NCBI RefSeq assembly: GCF_015708155.1
Contig: NZ_JADDYD010000001.1
Span: forward strand, 742,001 to 806,000
DNA from: Mycoplasma sp. 'Moose RK'
GTDB lineage: Bacteria; Bacillota_I; Bacilli_A; Mycoplasmatales; Metamycoplasmataceae
DNA length: 64,000 nt
Direction: 5' to 3'
Shown: positions 32,967-44,115 of the stretch, in pieces
Numbering within the stretch: position 1 is the stretch's first letter
Layout of the letters: every line of letters starts with the position of its first letter
The notes under the pieces: model-generated
Databases searched by the model: none
What the model saw: the letters and a program-made list of their open reading frames with translations, nothing else
What the model was told of the DNA's origin: nothing
Position numbers and translations under genes: made by a program

Positions 32967-34718
32967 ATGTTTTTCGGAATTGTAAATTTAGTTGCTTATG
33001 GATTTTTTGCTGCTGGTTGAGGTATTTTTGCTTGACCTTTTATTACTATTTTAAACATTATAACCGAATTATTTGGTTCAATTTCCTTTAATTTACTAAA
33101 AAATATATTTTTTGGCAACTCAAAAGAATTTAGTGTTTCTCAAATTCCGGTTGCATTCTGAATCATTACCGGAATTGCAACTGCTTTAATTATTTTTTTA
33201 ATATTACAAAGACTTGTTCGGAATTTTTTTCTAGCTGGTAAAAGAGATTATGATGCAAGTCTTAAAAATGTTGTTACCAAAACAATTGCCTCTATTCTTT
33301 TCCCTATTTTGTTTGTTGTTTTTTTATTTTTCGGATTAGTGATAGTTAGTGCGATTATTAATGTAATAAAAGATTCATTAGGTTATCATAATTCGTTAGT
33401 TTCTTCATTTGTCAAGGGCGCGCTGCCGCCGGAGGTGAAAAAAAAATTAAACGATAGTGATTTAAAGTCATTAGCAAGTGGAGGGTTGATTTCCTATGAT
33501 ATTTATTATGATATAGCTTGAGGTGATGGTGTTAAAATTATCTTTTTAATTGCACTATCAACATTAATTACTGCCTGACTCTTAGGTTCCACAGTTATTT
33601 CTTTAGTGACCAACATCGCCCAAATGTTCTATCAACTTATTTTATTACCCGTTTTTTCAATTTCGCAAATCAGTGATGAAGGTAAGTTATTTAAAAAATA
33701 TATGCAAGCATTTTGGGCTAAATTTTGAGTTGTTATTATCTCACAACTTTCTTTTTCTTTTTTCTTTATTTGGGCTGAATTTTCGACAAATCAAGGATGA
33801 AATATTGAAATCAAAAGCCAATATGTAGATCAATGAATTTTTAGCTTCTTTTTTTCGTTTCTGATGATTTTAGGCGGCGGAATTGCAATTAAAACAATTT
33901 CGCAAGAATTCGCGGGTTACTTTGGCGGTGAAGGGTTTGTCAGAAGCCAACAAGAATGAGCACATAAAACAACTAAAGGAATTGGAATTGCTGCTGGAAT
34001 GATTGCTGGAACGGGAGTTCTTGCTACCAAGGGATTTAAAAGACTTAAAAAACTAGGTGGATTTCACGATGCGAAAAGCGAGGAAATTAATAATGCATTT
34101 AAAAAAGGCGAAATTACCAGAACTCAAAAACGTGAAATGCTAGAAAAATTAAAAGATGAACGAGGAGAGTTAGGCCAAACTTTTCGCCACGGATGAAATA
34201 ATACTAAATCAAGAAATCCATTAAAAAAAGCCATAGCAGGAGCAAAAGCATATAGAGCCGGAAATGATTTAGGTGTTATTGAAGAAGCAATGTATTTAGG
34301 CTCTAAAATGTTATTTCGCCATAATGCTAGAGGAGTTGAAAATAAGGAAACAAAATTATCTAAAAATCAGAAAAAAATGGAAAAAGTTCAAAAAGAAATT
34401 AATTTTGAAAATTATAAAAAAGAATATAACCATCCAGATTTTGACCAAAGAAAACTAGATAAAGCAGAAAAGAAAATTACTCGTTTAGTTCAAAAAGAAG
34501 GCAAAATCAATCAAAAAATTGATGCCAAAAAAGAAAAAACAAACGAGAGGGCAGAAAATTTTTTAAAGCGCTCGGATGATTTGCATAGAACAGTACAAAG
34601 AACTGAAAGACATCCAACTCCACCTGATAAAACTAAAACTCATAAATTAGCCGAGGAATATAAAAATTTTCCAAAAGAAAAAAATAAGGATGAAAATGAA
34701 AAAACAAGTCCAGAATAA
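32967..34718 (+). CDS. VirB6/TrbL-like polytopic conjugation protein
   Basis: A 583-residue protein with about seven membrane helices in the first 350 residues, including FWIITGIATALIIFLILQ and the helix pair around LLGSTVISLVTNIAQMFYQL. It is followed by a glycine-rich hydrophobic segment (KGIGIAAGMIAGTGVLATKG) and a long basic coiled-coil tail of about 190 residues. VirB6/TrbL proteins form the inner-membrane pore of type IV secretion systems. The overlap with the VirB4 gene supports the assignment. More than ten UGA Trp codons hide most of it under the standard code. Confidence 0.8.
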
Positions 34719-37350
34719 GCCAATCCAAAAAATTAAGGTAATGTTTTTTAAGAATTTCTCGATTTTCGACCTTTTAGTTTTATTTTCAATACTTGTTTTT
34801 TGTCTAGTTTGTTCTTTTGCAATTAATCCACAACTACATTTTTTTTTAAAAATCTTAATTTTCTTTATTCTTTTTTCATTTTTGGCTTTGCCAATGATTT
34901 TTCATTTTCCAAAATTTAAAGCAAGGGGATGACAAATCTTATTTTATTGATTTAAGTATATTTCAACACCAAGAAAATATACTTCAGAGACAACAGGGTC
35001 AGCAAATTCAAAAAATTTAATCCCTTATCTTTCAATTAAAAAAAATTATATTGAAACAGATGGAGGCTGAATCGGCGCTCTTAAATTAAAAGGAATTGAG
35101 ATTTTTGCTTATGATGACGACCAACAAAAATCAATTTTGCTCCAGTTTGCAAATATAATTAATAATATCAATCAAAAAATTTCAATTATTAAAATTGCTA
35201 AAAAAAATAATATTGAGGAAAATCAAGAATACTTAAAACATAATTTTGATATTTGCACTAGCAATCTTGGCGAAAAAATATGCGATTCATATGAAGAAGA
35301 CTTAAATCATATTTTTGAAGGTCAAATGAAATTTTCTTATTATTTGGTTGTCCACAATAAAGATAAAAAAGAACTAAATTTTGAAATAAATACATTAAAA
35401 CAAAAATTAGCTCATATTGAAATTGAAGCTGAAAAATTGAAAATTGGTGAACTACTAAATTTAGCAATTGCTGTTTTAAATCCTTTTGATAAATTTTCAA
35501 AAGAAGAAATAGAAAATATGATCGAAAATCCGAGTAGAGAAAATATTCAAAATGCATTTGCTCTATCAGAAATTAAATGAAAACCTACTTATTTCGAATC
35601 AATGAACAAATATTTTTCAATTCAAGGTGTTTCCGAGCTACCATTAGAACTACCCCCATATTGAGCTAATAGTTTTTTTAATAGCCAATCAAATATTGTC
35701 TGACATATTCAAAAATTATCGGATAGAGAAAAGGATAAAATTCTAAATCGAGCATACTCAATTCTTTCTTTAAATTCAGAAGAAACAAGTGCAAGTGTAA
35801 TTAATCGAAGAAAAAACGAACTGGAGCAGCAAGCAATTGAAAATGTAGTTGATGTAGCAGCAACTGGTCAAAATATCTTTTTTTCAACATTCTTATTTAT
35901 AAATCAAGCAAATTCAAAACAGGAACTTAAAGATATTGAACGGGAAAACGAGCAAATTGTAAAAAATTCTGGTTCAGTTATTCATACATTAATTTTTAAT
36001 CAATTAAATGCTTATGTTAATTCCTTTTTTAAATATTTTGATACTCTAAAAGAGCGAATTGAAATGCCAGCAAACAACATAGCTTGGGGGTTTCCTTTTT
36101 CCACAAGAGAATTTAACGACCAGAATTATAATATTTTAGGAACTAATTTTTCTGATAACACCCCGCTATTTTTTGATCAGTTTTACCAAAAAGGTAGAAG
36201 AAAAAACTCAAATCTTTTTATTTTAGGCACAAGCGGCAGTGGGAAAACCACAATTACTAAAAAAATAATTACTTATAACTTAGCAGTTGACAACTCGGTA
36301 ATTGTTTTGGACCCACAAAATGAGTATTCTAAACTTGGTAAAAAAATGAATGCTAATATAATTCACTTAAATTCTAGCGGTCTAACTATTTTTAATCCGC
36401 TACAGATTAAAAAAACTTTTAATCCTAATTCAGTCGAATGCGAAGAAAATTTTTTAAATTCAGATTTAATTGCGCTTCATATTTCCAAACTTGAAACATT
36501 TTTTAGAATAATTTTTCCTAGTCTAAAAAACGTTCATTTTATCGCAATTTTAAATTCCTTAAAAATCTTATATCAAAGTTTTGGATTTTTTGAGATTAAA
36601 GATAAAGATATAACAAAACTGGAAAATGAAGAATATCCAATAATTTCTGATTTAATTGAAACTATTAAAAAAACTGAATTTGATTATTTATCTGGTAATG
36701 ACAAAAAAGTTTTAATTGCTAGTTTTGAAACTGATTTTGGCGAATATTCAATTCTCGGGCGAATGTTTAATGATGTTTCTAATACAAACGAAATTAACAC
36801 TAAATTTAGTATTTTTAATGTCGCTGCTCTAATGAACCTCGAAAAAAGAGTCTATCAAGCAGCGTTTTTCCTTGCCCTTTCATTTATTCAAGGCCAGATT
36901 TCTGAATTTTATTTAGAATCTAATCGCAAAATTGTTTTAGTGGTTGATGAAGGTCATAAATTTATTGATGAGTCTAATTTATTTGCTCTTAATTTCTTGT
37001 TTGATACTGCCAAAACCATCCGAAAATACAATGGTTCTTTGATAATAACAACACAAAATCCGGGTGATTTTGCGATTAGCGGTGAAGCTGCTCGAAAATC
37101 AGAAGCAATTATCGAAAACTGTCAGTATTCAATATTTTTTAATTTAAAATCCAAAGATATTGAAAAAATTAATCTACTTTATCGAAATGTTGGTGGGCTT
37201 TCCGAAGAAGAAAAAGAATTTATTAATTTATCCCAAATTGGGGATCTGTTATTAACAATTAATACTGTTGATAGATTTAAATTAAGTTCTTATTATAACA
37301 ATGTTGAAAAAGAGTTATTTTTTGATAAAGGAGATCGATTAAATGAATAA
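34696..37350 (+). CDS. traE: VirB4/TraE-type conjugative ATPase
   Basis: An 884-residue ATPase that powers channel assembly and DNA transfer. Two membrane helices near the N terminus (about residues 18-65) are followed by a long middle domain, Walker A GTSGSGKTT (residues 511-519), VIVLDPQNEYSKL, Walker B IVLVVDEGHKFID and the TTQNPGDF sensor motif. It corresponds to CDS17 of mycoplasma ICEs. Translation is placed at the ATG at 34696 because AAGGA lies five bases upstream; 34690 is an alternative. It overlaps the VirB6-like gene by 23 bases. Confidence 0.94.
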
Positions 37351-37903
37351 GAATAAGAAAAAGAAAAATGAACACGAATTAAAACCAAAAATTAAAACTA
37401 GTAATAGAGCGGCATTATTTTTACAATTTACAAAACCAGAAGAAGCAAGATTAATAGATGATTTAAAACTTAAAATTCTCAAAGATGGCCGAAAACCTAC
37501 AATGGTTATTAAAGATTTTTTAGTAGAAATTTTACAAAAAGAAAATTTTCAAAAATCTTTTGCAGAAGTGAAAAACGATGTTTTTTATTCATTTCGAAAG
37601 GCGTCTTATATTTCCCAAATTCCTTTTTATTTAAAAGTAGAAGAATTCCGCAAAGAAAATGAGTTAATGATTGAGCTTCTTAATAAAAAAATTAATCTTT
37701 TAATTAATCTTTTATACGAGCTAACAAAAAAAGACATTGCTGAATTTTCTCCAAACGATACCGAAAATTTTTATTATTTCCAAAAACTCGAAGATGACAT
37801 TAATCTTAAGATAACCCATTTAAAATCAAAAAATGCAAGTCGCAAACGTGAAATGGAAGTTTTTTATTCTAACTTTAAAAATTATGACCAACAAGATAGT
37901 TAA
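37343..37903 (+). CDS. ICE hypothetical protein, possible ribbon-helix-helix accessory
   Basis: A 186-residue soluble protein overlapping the VirB4 gene by eight bases. After a Lys-rich start, residues 24-65 (ALFLQFTKPEEARLIDDL and the helix ending VIKDFLVEIL) have the strand-helix-turn-helix spacing of ribbon-helix-helix domains such as MobC-type relaxosome proteins. The remainder is helical and coiled-coil-like. The domain call is an inference from pattern only. Confidence 0.78.
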   Translation: MNKNKKKKNEHELKPKIKTSNRAALFLQFTKPEEARLIDDLKLKILKDGRKPTMVIKDFLVEILQKENFQKSFAEVKNDVFYSFRKASYISQIPFYLKVEEFRKENELMIELLNKKINLLINLLYELTKKDIAEFSPNDTENFYYFQKLEDDINLKITHLKSKNASRKREMEVFYSNFKNYDQQDS

Positions 37904-37927
37904 AAATGATTTTACAGGAGAACAATA

Positions 37928-40900
37928 ATGAAAAAAATTTTCCAAAAAATTTTACCAATTTTAGTATTTTCAAGTTCGGTTTTTTTTAATTTATCGGCGG
38001 TGGTCGAGCCTAATTATATAAGAAAAGAACAATGAGATAGCGAATATGTGCCAATTAATAATAAAGTTCATGTTGAACAAGAATATGATGTTGATATTGA
38101 TTTAAAAAATTCAAATAAAGCTTGAGAAATCGAAATATACGCAAATTCCGGTTACTATAATCCTGGATCACTTAGTAATCAGCAGAAAACAGTGATTAAA
38201 CTAGATAGTGATTGATTTAGTAGATCAGAATATGCTTTAAATAACCATAATTATTCTGGTTATACCCGTTACAAACAACAAATAATAAAAATAGAAGATG
38301 GGGTTTATAATTCAAGCAAAACGAATAGAATAAATTATAATAACTTTGTCCACAAGTTTAACGATATAAATTTTAAAAAAAGTATCTATGAAGATGATTT
38401 TTTTTCGCTTTTAAGCGTATATATCCAAACTGGCGATTATTCAAAAAAATATGATATATTTTCAAGTAATAATTTTAAAAAAGGAGTTAAAGAAAAATTA
38501 ATTGATTTTTTTGCAAGTCTAAAAAATTCTAGCAATTTTAGACTGAATAACTTTCAACTTAATTTTCAATATACAGTTAAAAATAGCAAAATCACTAAAA
38601 TTAAAACGATTGCTTCTGCTGATTTTTCAGCACAAGAAGAAGTAATTTCTAAAAACGAAAAAATTGATAAACTAAACAAATATCTTGCAAGCATTTCAAA
38701 TTCTTTCGAATCCCGTTTTAATAACAAATTTTCAATTCCAACAGATACTGGGTCTGAAAAAGGCATTAATGCCCCAGAACCAACAGAAAATCAGGACTTA
38801 AAATCAAATAAAACTTATTTTCATAATTTAGTTAATGAATGATTTGATAAAATTAAAACCGAAAATGATGATAGTTATAATGCTAGTTTTTGGTATAACT
38901 ATAATTCTGCGGGCAATCCTTTTAAGGCTTACATTAAATTCAGTCATCCACTTGATAAACAAATTTGACAATATGAACTTTCAAATAATATGAAAGTTGA
39001 ATGACTTCCAACTGAGCATTTACGAAAGAAGGAATTTGCTGACAGACTCAAATTTATCCCTTCACAAATTTATAAGTATTCCGATTCTTATCGCGGGCTT
39101 TACCGAGAACAAGACCAAAAAAAAGATATTACTGAGCAAGACGAAGAAGCTAAAAAATTAAAAGAAGAATCTTCAAAACAAAGTGGAAATAATAAAAATT
39201 CAACTTATGGGGGTAAATTTGAATTTTTAGGCGATGTTGGTGTTCAATTTTCCGGCAATAAAGAAGAATCAGAAATAATGTATATAAATGATAAACCGGT
39301 CGATGTTTTAAATTCGAATTTTTCAACTATTCTTGAAGATTTAAGATTAGAAGATAAAGAAAAAGGAGGCGCTAATGTTTACAAAATTGAAATTAAAAAA
39401 TTTAAACGCGATAATAACTCAAAGGAAAATAAGGAAATTGAGAAAACTTATCGCGTTGATATAGTTGTAAAATCAATTGTAAGTGTTTTAGATGGTAAAT
39501 GATTTGCATGAGACCCAGAAAAAAATAAAGATCAAAAACAATTAATAAGTCCAACAATGCTCGATTCTGATGGAAAGGAAGTAAAAGATAGTGATAATAA
39601 CCCAATTCAGAATCCAAATTACGATCCTTTTATTGACCCAAAAACAGGAACAAAAAAACAATTAATTTGAGTTAATTCAGACAGTGATTTATTTGATAAT
39701 TCAATATTTTACCCTGATAGTTCATTATCACAAAAAGGGTTTATTGCTGAAGCTAGTGTTGTTGGTAAAGGGGTAAATTTAGTTTTTGCCAAAAATTTTG
39801 AAAAAGATCAAGCATTAATCAAGAGATATGCAATTGATAAAAATCAAAGAAGTAAATTTTCTCTTGCAAACAATATCACCTATTTTTCTTCAAGTCCAGG
39901 CAGTTCACAAGGCGAAGAAATCAATATTTATAATAATCAAAATAACTATTTTTCCAAAGAAGGAATGTGACTATACCGGACTGGATTCAAGGAAAGTGAT
40001 AGTAAAAATAAAGGTCAAAATGGATTTAAAATTTTTCTTGTGGGTGATAATGATAATAAAAAATTATTTACCGATTTAGTTGATAATTCAGCGTTTGTGC
40101 CATTTTGAGCGAGTCCAGCAGGACAAAATTTATCAACTTATTTGAGAATAATTAGAAAATTTAGTCAAGAAAAAATTAATAAATTACCTTATGAAGCGAT
40201 TATGTCATATTGGAAATCATATATTAATTACAAATTGGATCAAGGTGAAATTATCGACCCAGTTCAGGCAGAGCTAGAAAAAAAATTAGATAAAAGTCTT
40301 GAAGAATATTTAAAAAAGAATGAGGTTGGCACTAATAAAAAAATTAATCTCGATTTAGACATTGGAAATTTGGCAAAAGTTTTATCAGATAATCAAAAAA
40401 AAGCATTAAATTTTGATACTAACTCTAATAAAATCAAGGTGGAATTTGAATTAAAATTAAATCAGAATAATAAATATATTTTTGAATTAATTAAATCTCA
40501 AGATTTAAATTTAAATAAAAGTTTTCAATTTTTAGGTCTAAAACCGGACAGCATAGTTGAAAAAGAAAAAAAGGGAAAAACCGAAATTGATTTAAAAGAA
40601 AATATTGAAAAGGGTATTGAACAATTATTAAAAGAAAATCCAAATGCTAGTCAAAAAGAATTACAAGATTTAATTTCTAACAATTTAAGCAGTTGAATAA
40701 ACAACCCAAATATTTATTCAATTTTTAAACACAAAAATAATTCTAAATTTGAATTTGAATTTGGCAGTTTTGATAAAAATTTATATTTAAACAAAAATAA
40801 ATTTGAATTTGATATAAATTCATTGCAAGAAAAAGCAAAGAGAAATCAAAATGTTTTTGACCAACTTCCTGAAAAAATAATAAACTTAAAAGGTATAACC

Positions 40901-41584
40901 GATCCAGAAAAAGGGCTTGAATATATAAAAAATCAAATCAAAGATTTGTCAAAAAATAAATTAATTTTTAATAAAGATTTTAAATTTTCGTCAACAGATA
41001 ATTTATTAAAAAACAATCAAATTTTTAGACCACAAAAAGGAAATTCAAATAATTTAGATTTAGCAACTTCAATTAAATTAGGTCTTGAAGGAATAAAGCT
41101 ACCCGGTTTTTCAAGACTAAAAATTGTAAATGTTGTGCCTAACATTAATTTGCCAAAAATAAAAGATTTATCTTCAATTAATTTAGGAACTATTAAAATT
41201 AACGGGAAAACAGATGAAGAAATTGCATCTCAATTATTTAATAATCTTAATTTTGAATTAGGGAAATATAATTTAAATTTACAAGATTATTTTAAAGATC
41301 TAGACTTTAATAGTTTTTTGGAAAAATTTAAAACTAATAAATTATCAGAATTTAAATTAGAGCCAAGTAATTTTCTAACTAATGGAGCTCTAAATTTTAA
41401 AGTTGATAATTCTGCTTTTGATTTTGCTTTGGGCAAAGGTTTTCAATTTGATAGTAATTCTAGCAATGTTGAGAGTTCAGATTCGAAATTATGGATTATC
41501 CCAATCGTTTTAATCACAATAATAAGTTTAGGGATTGGAGGAATTTTTATCTATCGGCGGAAAATTAAAAGATATAATAGTTAG
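37928..41584 (+). CDS. ICE large anchored surface protein, 1218 aa
   Basis: A signal peptide (about residues 1-24) and a C-terminal membrane helix (about 1188-1209) followed by basic RRKIKRYNS define a type I membrane protein with a 1160-residue extracellular region. The region is rich in Lys, Asn, Ser and aromatic residues and contains an acidic linker (KKDITEQDEEAKKLKEES). There is no recognisable enzyme motif. A mating-pair contact or adhesin role is inferred from topology and position behind the channel genes. The ribosome binding site AGGAG precedes the ATG. About 20 UGA Trp codons are used. Confidence 0.82.
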
Positions 41585-41611
41585 TTATTTTGTTTTTGTT
41601 GTTAAAAAAAT

Positions 41612-41634
41612 ATCCGAATCAATTCGGATTTTTT
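41612..41634. terminator. Bidirectional terminator between surface-protein gene and antisense gene
   Basis: Arms ATCCGAAT and ATTCGGAT meet across two bases, with A-rich sequence to the left and T-rich sequence to the right. It serves the plus-strand conjugation operon and probably the minus-strand gene at 41669-42211. Confidence 0.8.
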
Positions 41635-41668
41635 AATTTTTTTAAATAGATTAAATGTAAAATCCTAA

Positions 41669-42211
41669 TTAAGAACTAGTTTCTTTGATATCTTTTTGTT
41701 CTTGTTGTACTTCTTTTTCTTTTTTATTTATATCAGGATTTGGTTCAATATTAGTTTTTTGATCTGTATTTTTTTCTTTGTTTTCTAATTGAGTTTCTTT
41801 TTTAACTTGATAATTTGGATCTAATTTTGCCAAAGGGAAAAATCCCGATAAATCAAGTCTAAAATTTTTGCTTGCTTCGACAAATTCTTTGTTTTTTTTA
41901 TCCCAATATTTTTGCTTTTCTTCTTGTTCTTTTGCAAAATTTTCATGAAACTTTTTTATTCCCTCCGCTTCTTTTTTAAGAAATTCATCCCAATATTTTT
42001 GCTTTTCTTCTTGTTCTTTCCTTCAATTATCCCAAAATTTTTTGTTTTCTTCTTGTTGTTTTTTTTCTTTTTCCTTTTTAGCAAGATTTTCAGCTTCTTT
42101 TTGAGCCTTTGATTTTCAAGTATTCGGGTTAATTATCCAATTAACAACCGCAATAGTAAATGCTCCACCGGCCATTACTGTCCCAATTGACAATCACAAC
42201 TTACTTAACAT
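41669..42211 (-). CDS. ICE antisense membrane-anchored coiled-coil protein, 180 aa
   Basis: The only minus-strand gene in the element. A membrane helix (about residues 4-26) is followed by a highly charged coiled coil with two near-identical units, KEQEEKQKYWDEF and KEQEEKQKYWDKK, and a looser third (EENKKFWDNWR). The C-terminal third is Lys/Glu/Asn-rich and ends KETSS. A strong AGGAGG ribosome binding site precedes the ATG at 42211. UGA Trp codons near the start and middle hide it from standard-code gene finding. Function unknown; a surface-exclusion or regulatory role is only speculation. Confidence 0.8.
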
Positions 42212-42269
42212 TTTTTTGCCCGCCTCCTAATTAATATCTATTAAAATTATAAGGCAAAAAGGAGAAATA

Positions 42270-43511
42270 ATGTCTAAATTTTTACAAAAAAATAGTTTTT
42301 ATTTTGTAGAAGAAAAATCAATTTTGCTTGAAAATCTAATGAAAAGAATCGAAGAAGAGGATAGGAAATTTTTGGAAAAAATTAATCAAATTCAAGGGCA
42401 AGGTCTTCATTCGAAAATCAAGCGAAAGTTAAAAACTGAATATGGAAAAATCCAAATTGAAGTTAATAGATATTGGAAAAAGATTCTAATCGGTGATGAA
42501 AACGGCGAAGTCATTGGAACAAAAAGGAAAGTTTTCTATTGTGATTTTTGGAATAAATTAGTCCAAAAAGGTAGAACCATTACTAATTCACTGATTAAAA
42601 AAATTCTTAATCTTTGATATGAAGTTAAATATGGCACAGCAATTTCGCGGATTTTTAATAAAACAATTTCAACTACGTCAGTTAATTTAATATTAAAAAA
42701 AATTGATACAACTAGCTATTTAGAAAGCTTTCATGAACTAAGTGTTACTCAAAATTATATTAACTTAGCGGTTGATGATAGTTATAGCAAAATCGTTCAA
42801 AATCGAAAAATAATTAAGGTTAAAAATCGAATGCTAGTGTTATATTTAGGCAAAAAAAATGGAAAAGTTTTTGGTAAAACTAATATTCTTGAAGTAAGAA
42901 AAACAAATAGCCCTAGCTTTAGAATTGATCAACTTGCAGAAATTGTTAAAGATACAATTTGGCGTGTTTATAATAAAAATCTAAAAATTATTGTCTATGG
43001 CGACGGGGCAAAATGAATAAAAACACTTGCAAAACAATTAGACGGAATTTATATTTTAGATAAATTCCACCTATTAAAAAAGTTATCCGATTTAGTATCT
43101 TTAAAGAATAATAGCTCGTTAAATCGTATTTTGTTTAAAGATAAATTCCCACAACTTTATCAAAAATTATTAGGTTATTTTGAAAAAAATCAAGGTGATA
43201 AAGTTGTTTTTAAACTTCGTCAAATAATAAAATATCTTGAAATTATAGCAACTAAAAATCCTTGACTTTTTAGTAGGATCAGACAAAAAATCGAAGAAGT
43301 TGAAGACTTTTTACGCTATGTAATGTCTAATTCAGCTGCAGTTAGTCAATTATTTTTATTTCAGAATGCAAGTAGTTATACCGAAAGTTTTGTTGCAAAT
43401 TTAGTCAAATATAATACAAAAATTAAATACTCAACTTTTTCTTTTCCTAGATTTTATAACCATTTAAAAATAAATCATATGCTTAAAAATACTAATTTAA
43501 TTTTAATCTAA
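42270..43511 (+). CDS. DDE transposase of the ICE (ISLre2/TnGBS type, CDS22-like)
   Basis: A 413-residue transposase thought to excise and insert the element. VDDSY (Asp169 or Asp170) and YGDGAKWI (Asp245) match the first two catalytic positions of the UPF0236/ISLre2-type fold, and acidic residues in IRQKIEEVEDFLRYV (about 340-350) are candidates for the third. Mycoplasma ICEs and streptococcal TnGBS elements use such mutator-like DDE enzymes in place of tyrosine recombinases. It sits at the right end of the ICE, divergent from the antisense gene. Its upstream sequence has AAAGGAG before the ATG. Confidence 0.87.
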
Positions 43512-43676
43512 AATTGTTGTTTTATAAATTTTTTCATAAAATAAAAAACAAAGAAATAGGTAGTAATTTTTATCATAATAATTTTATTTTCTAAAAAATA
43601 TAAAAAAATTCTCTTTTTTAGAGTACAAATTTTTACTATTTTTTGATTTTTCTATGATTTTGTAAGTTTTTAAAAA

Positions 43677-43709
43677 TTTTTTACTATTTACTTTGTAAAT
43701 AGTAAAAAA
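43677..43709. terminator. 15-bp hairpin downstream of the ICE transposase
   Basis: TTTTTTACTATTTAC and its exact complement enclose a TTT loop. No long T-run follows on the plus strand, so it may be a terminator for the minus strand or a protein-binding inverted repeat near the element end. Confidence 0.5.
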
Positions 43710-43791
43710 TCCAAAAAACCCAAATCTATAAAAAATTTAAAAATATTTTTTAGATTTTTTTAGATGTTTTAAAAATTTTTATAGTATTCTT

Positions 43792-43815
43792 AAATATACC
43801 TTGTAAGGTATATTT
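43792..43815. promoter_or_regulatory. 24-bp palindrome upstream of the GC island
   Basis: AAATATACCTT-GT-AAGGTATATTT is a perfect 11-base inverted repeat with a two-base spacer. The symmetry suggests an operator or terminator. Its partner protein is unknown. Confidence 0.45.
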
Positions 43816-43821
43816 ATTTCC

Positions 43822-43901
43822 AAAAAAAACCGGGCGTCTTCCGTTAGGGAGGGTTGTCGCTTCCGGCATCTTTAAAGTTAGCCTTACTCGAAAAAATTTT
43901 T
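43822..43901 (-). ncRNA. Candidate structured RNA in a GC-rich island
   Basis: About 70 bases with over 50% G+C lie inside nearly pure A/T sequence. On the minus strand the right part folds as CCGG-AA-GCG paired to CGC-CCGG around a 21-base loop, followed by eight U residues, the form of an RNA ending in an intrinsic terminator. It does not match the conserved SRP RNA, RNase P RNA, tmRNA or rRNA motifs that I know. Strand and start are uncertain. It could also be a leftover of mobile-element sequence. Confidence 0.4.
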
Positions 43902-43917
43902 TGATTTTCTTTTTTTT

Positions 43918-43926
43918 TGATATAAT
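43918..43926 (+). promoter_or_regulatory. Extended -10 promoter, distal of rpsB
   Basis: TGATATAAT is a perfect extended -10 (TGnTATAAT). A transcript would start near 43933, form the stem GAGAGGC / GCCT(A)CTC within its first 33 bases and meet a T-rich run at 43975-43991, suggesting a short RNA or attenuator of about 60 bases. Confidence 0.55.
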
Positions 43927-43990
43927 TTAAACGAGAGGCGATTCACAAATTTTGCTAGCCTACTCAAATGCTTTAATTTTTATTTTTTTT

Positions 43991-43999
43991 TGTTATAAT
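43991..43999 (+). promoter_or_regulatory. Extended -10 promoter, proximal of rpsB
   Basis: TGTTATAAT is a second perfect extended -10, 73 bases after the first and about 117 bases before the rpsB start. It is the best candidate for the main rpsB-tsf promoter. Confidence 0.6.
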
Positions 44000-44115
44000 A
44001 ACATACTTAAGTTAACTAAATTATTTCAAGGCAATTAAAGCAAATTTAAATTTTGCACATATTTTTGTACTAATGCTGATACAAATTTTAACAAACTAAT
44101 TAAAAAAGGAAGAAT

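Larger units (their letters stand above)
23071..43623. mobile_element. Mycoplasma integrative conjugative element (ICE), about 20 kb
   Basis: Eighteen reading frames lie between recU and the rpsB upstream region, almost all on the plus strand. They include a relaxase candidate, VirD4/TraG, VirB4/TraE, a VirB6-like membrane protein, a lipoprotein, a large anchored surface protein and a DDE transposase, the gene set and order known for mycoplasma ICEs such as ICEA and ICEH. The outer limits are provisional. The left is set at the recU terminator (23071-23095) and the right at an imperfect inverted copy (43602-43623). No target-site duplication could be established by eye. Confidence 0.85.
43512..44115. 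other. 604-base non-coding region between ICE transposase and rpsB
   Basis: No protein gene is supported. From left to right it holds the candidate ICE right end (43602-43623), a 15-bp hairpin, an 11-bp palindrome, a GC-rich island, two extended -10 promoters and T-runs, described separately. The base composition changes sharply from nearly pure A/T to over 50% G+C at 43830 and back by 43902. Confidence 0.6.

Noticed and set aside
41912-42112. Plus-strand Phe-rich frame in the ICE
   Set aside because: It is the antisense shadow of the Lys/Glu-rich coiled-coil gene on the minus strand.
43822-43901. SRP 4.5S RNA, RNase P RNA, tmRNA or rRNA fragment as identity of the GC island
   Set aside because: The conserved sequence blocks of these RNAs that I know could not be found on either strand.
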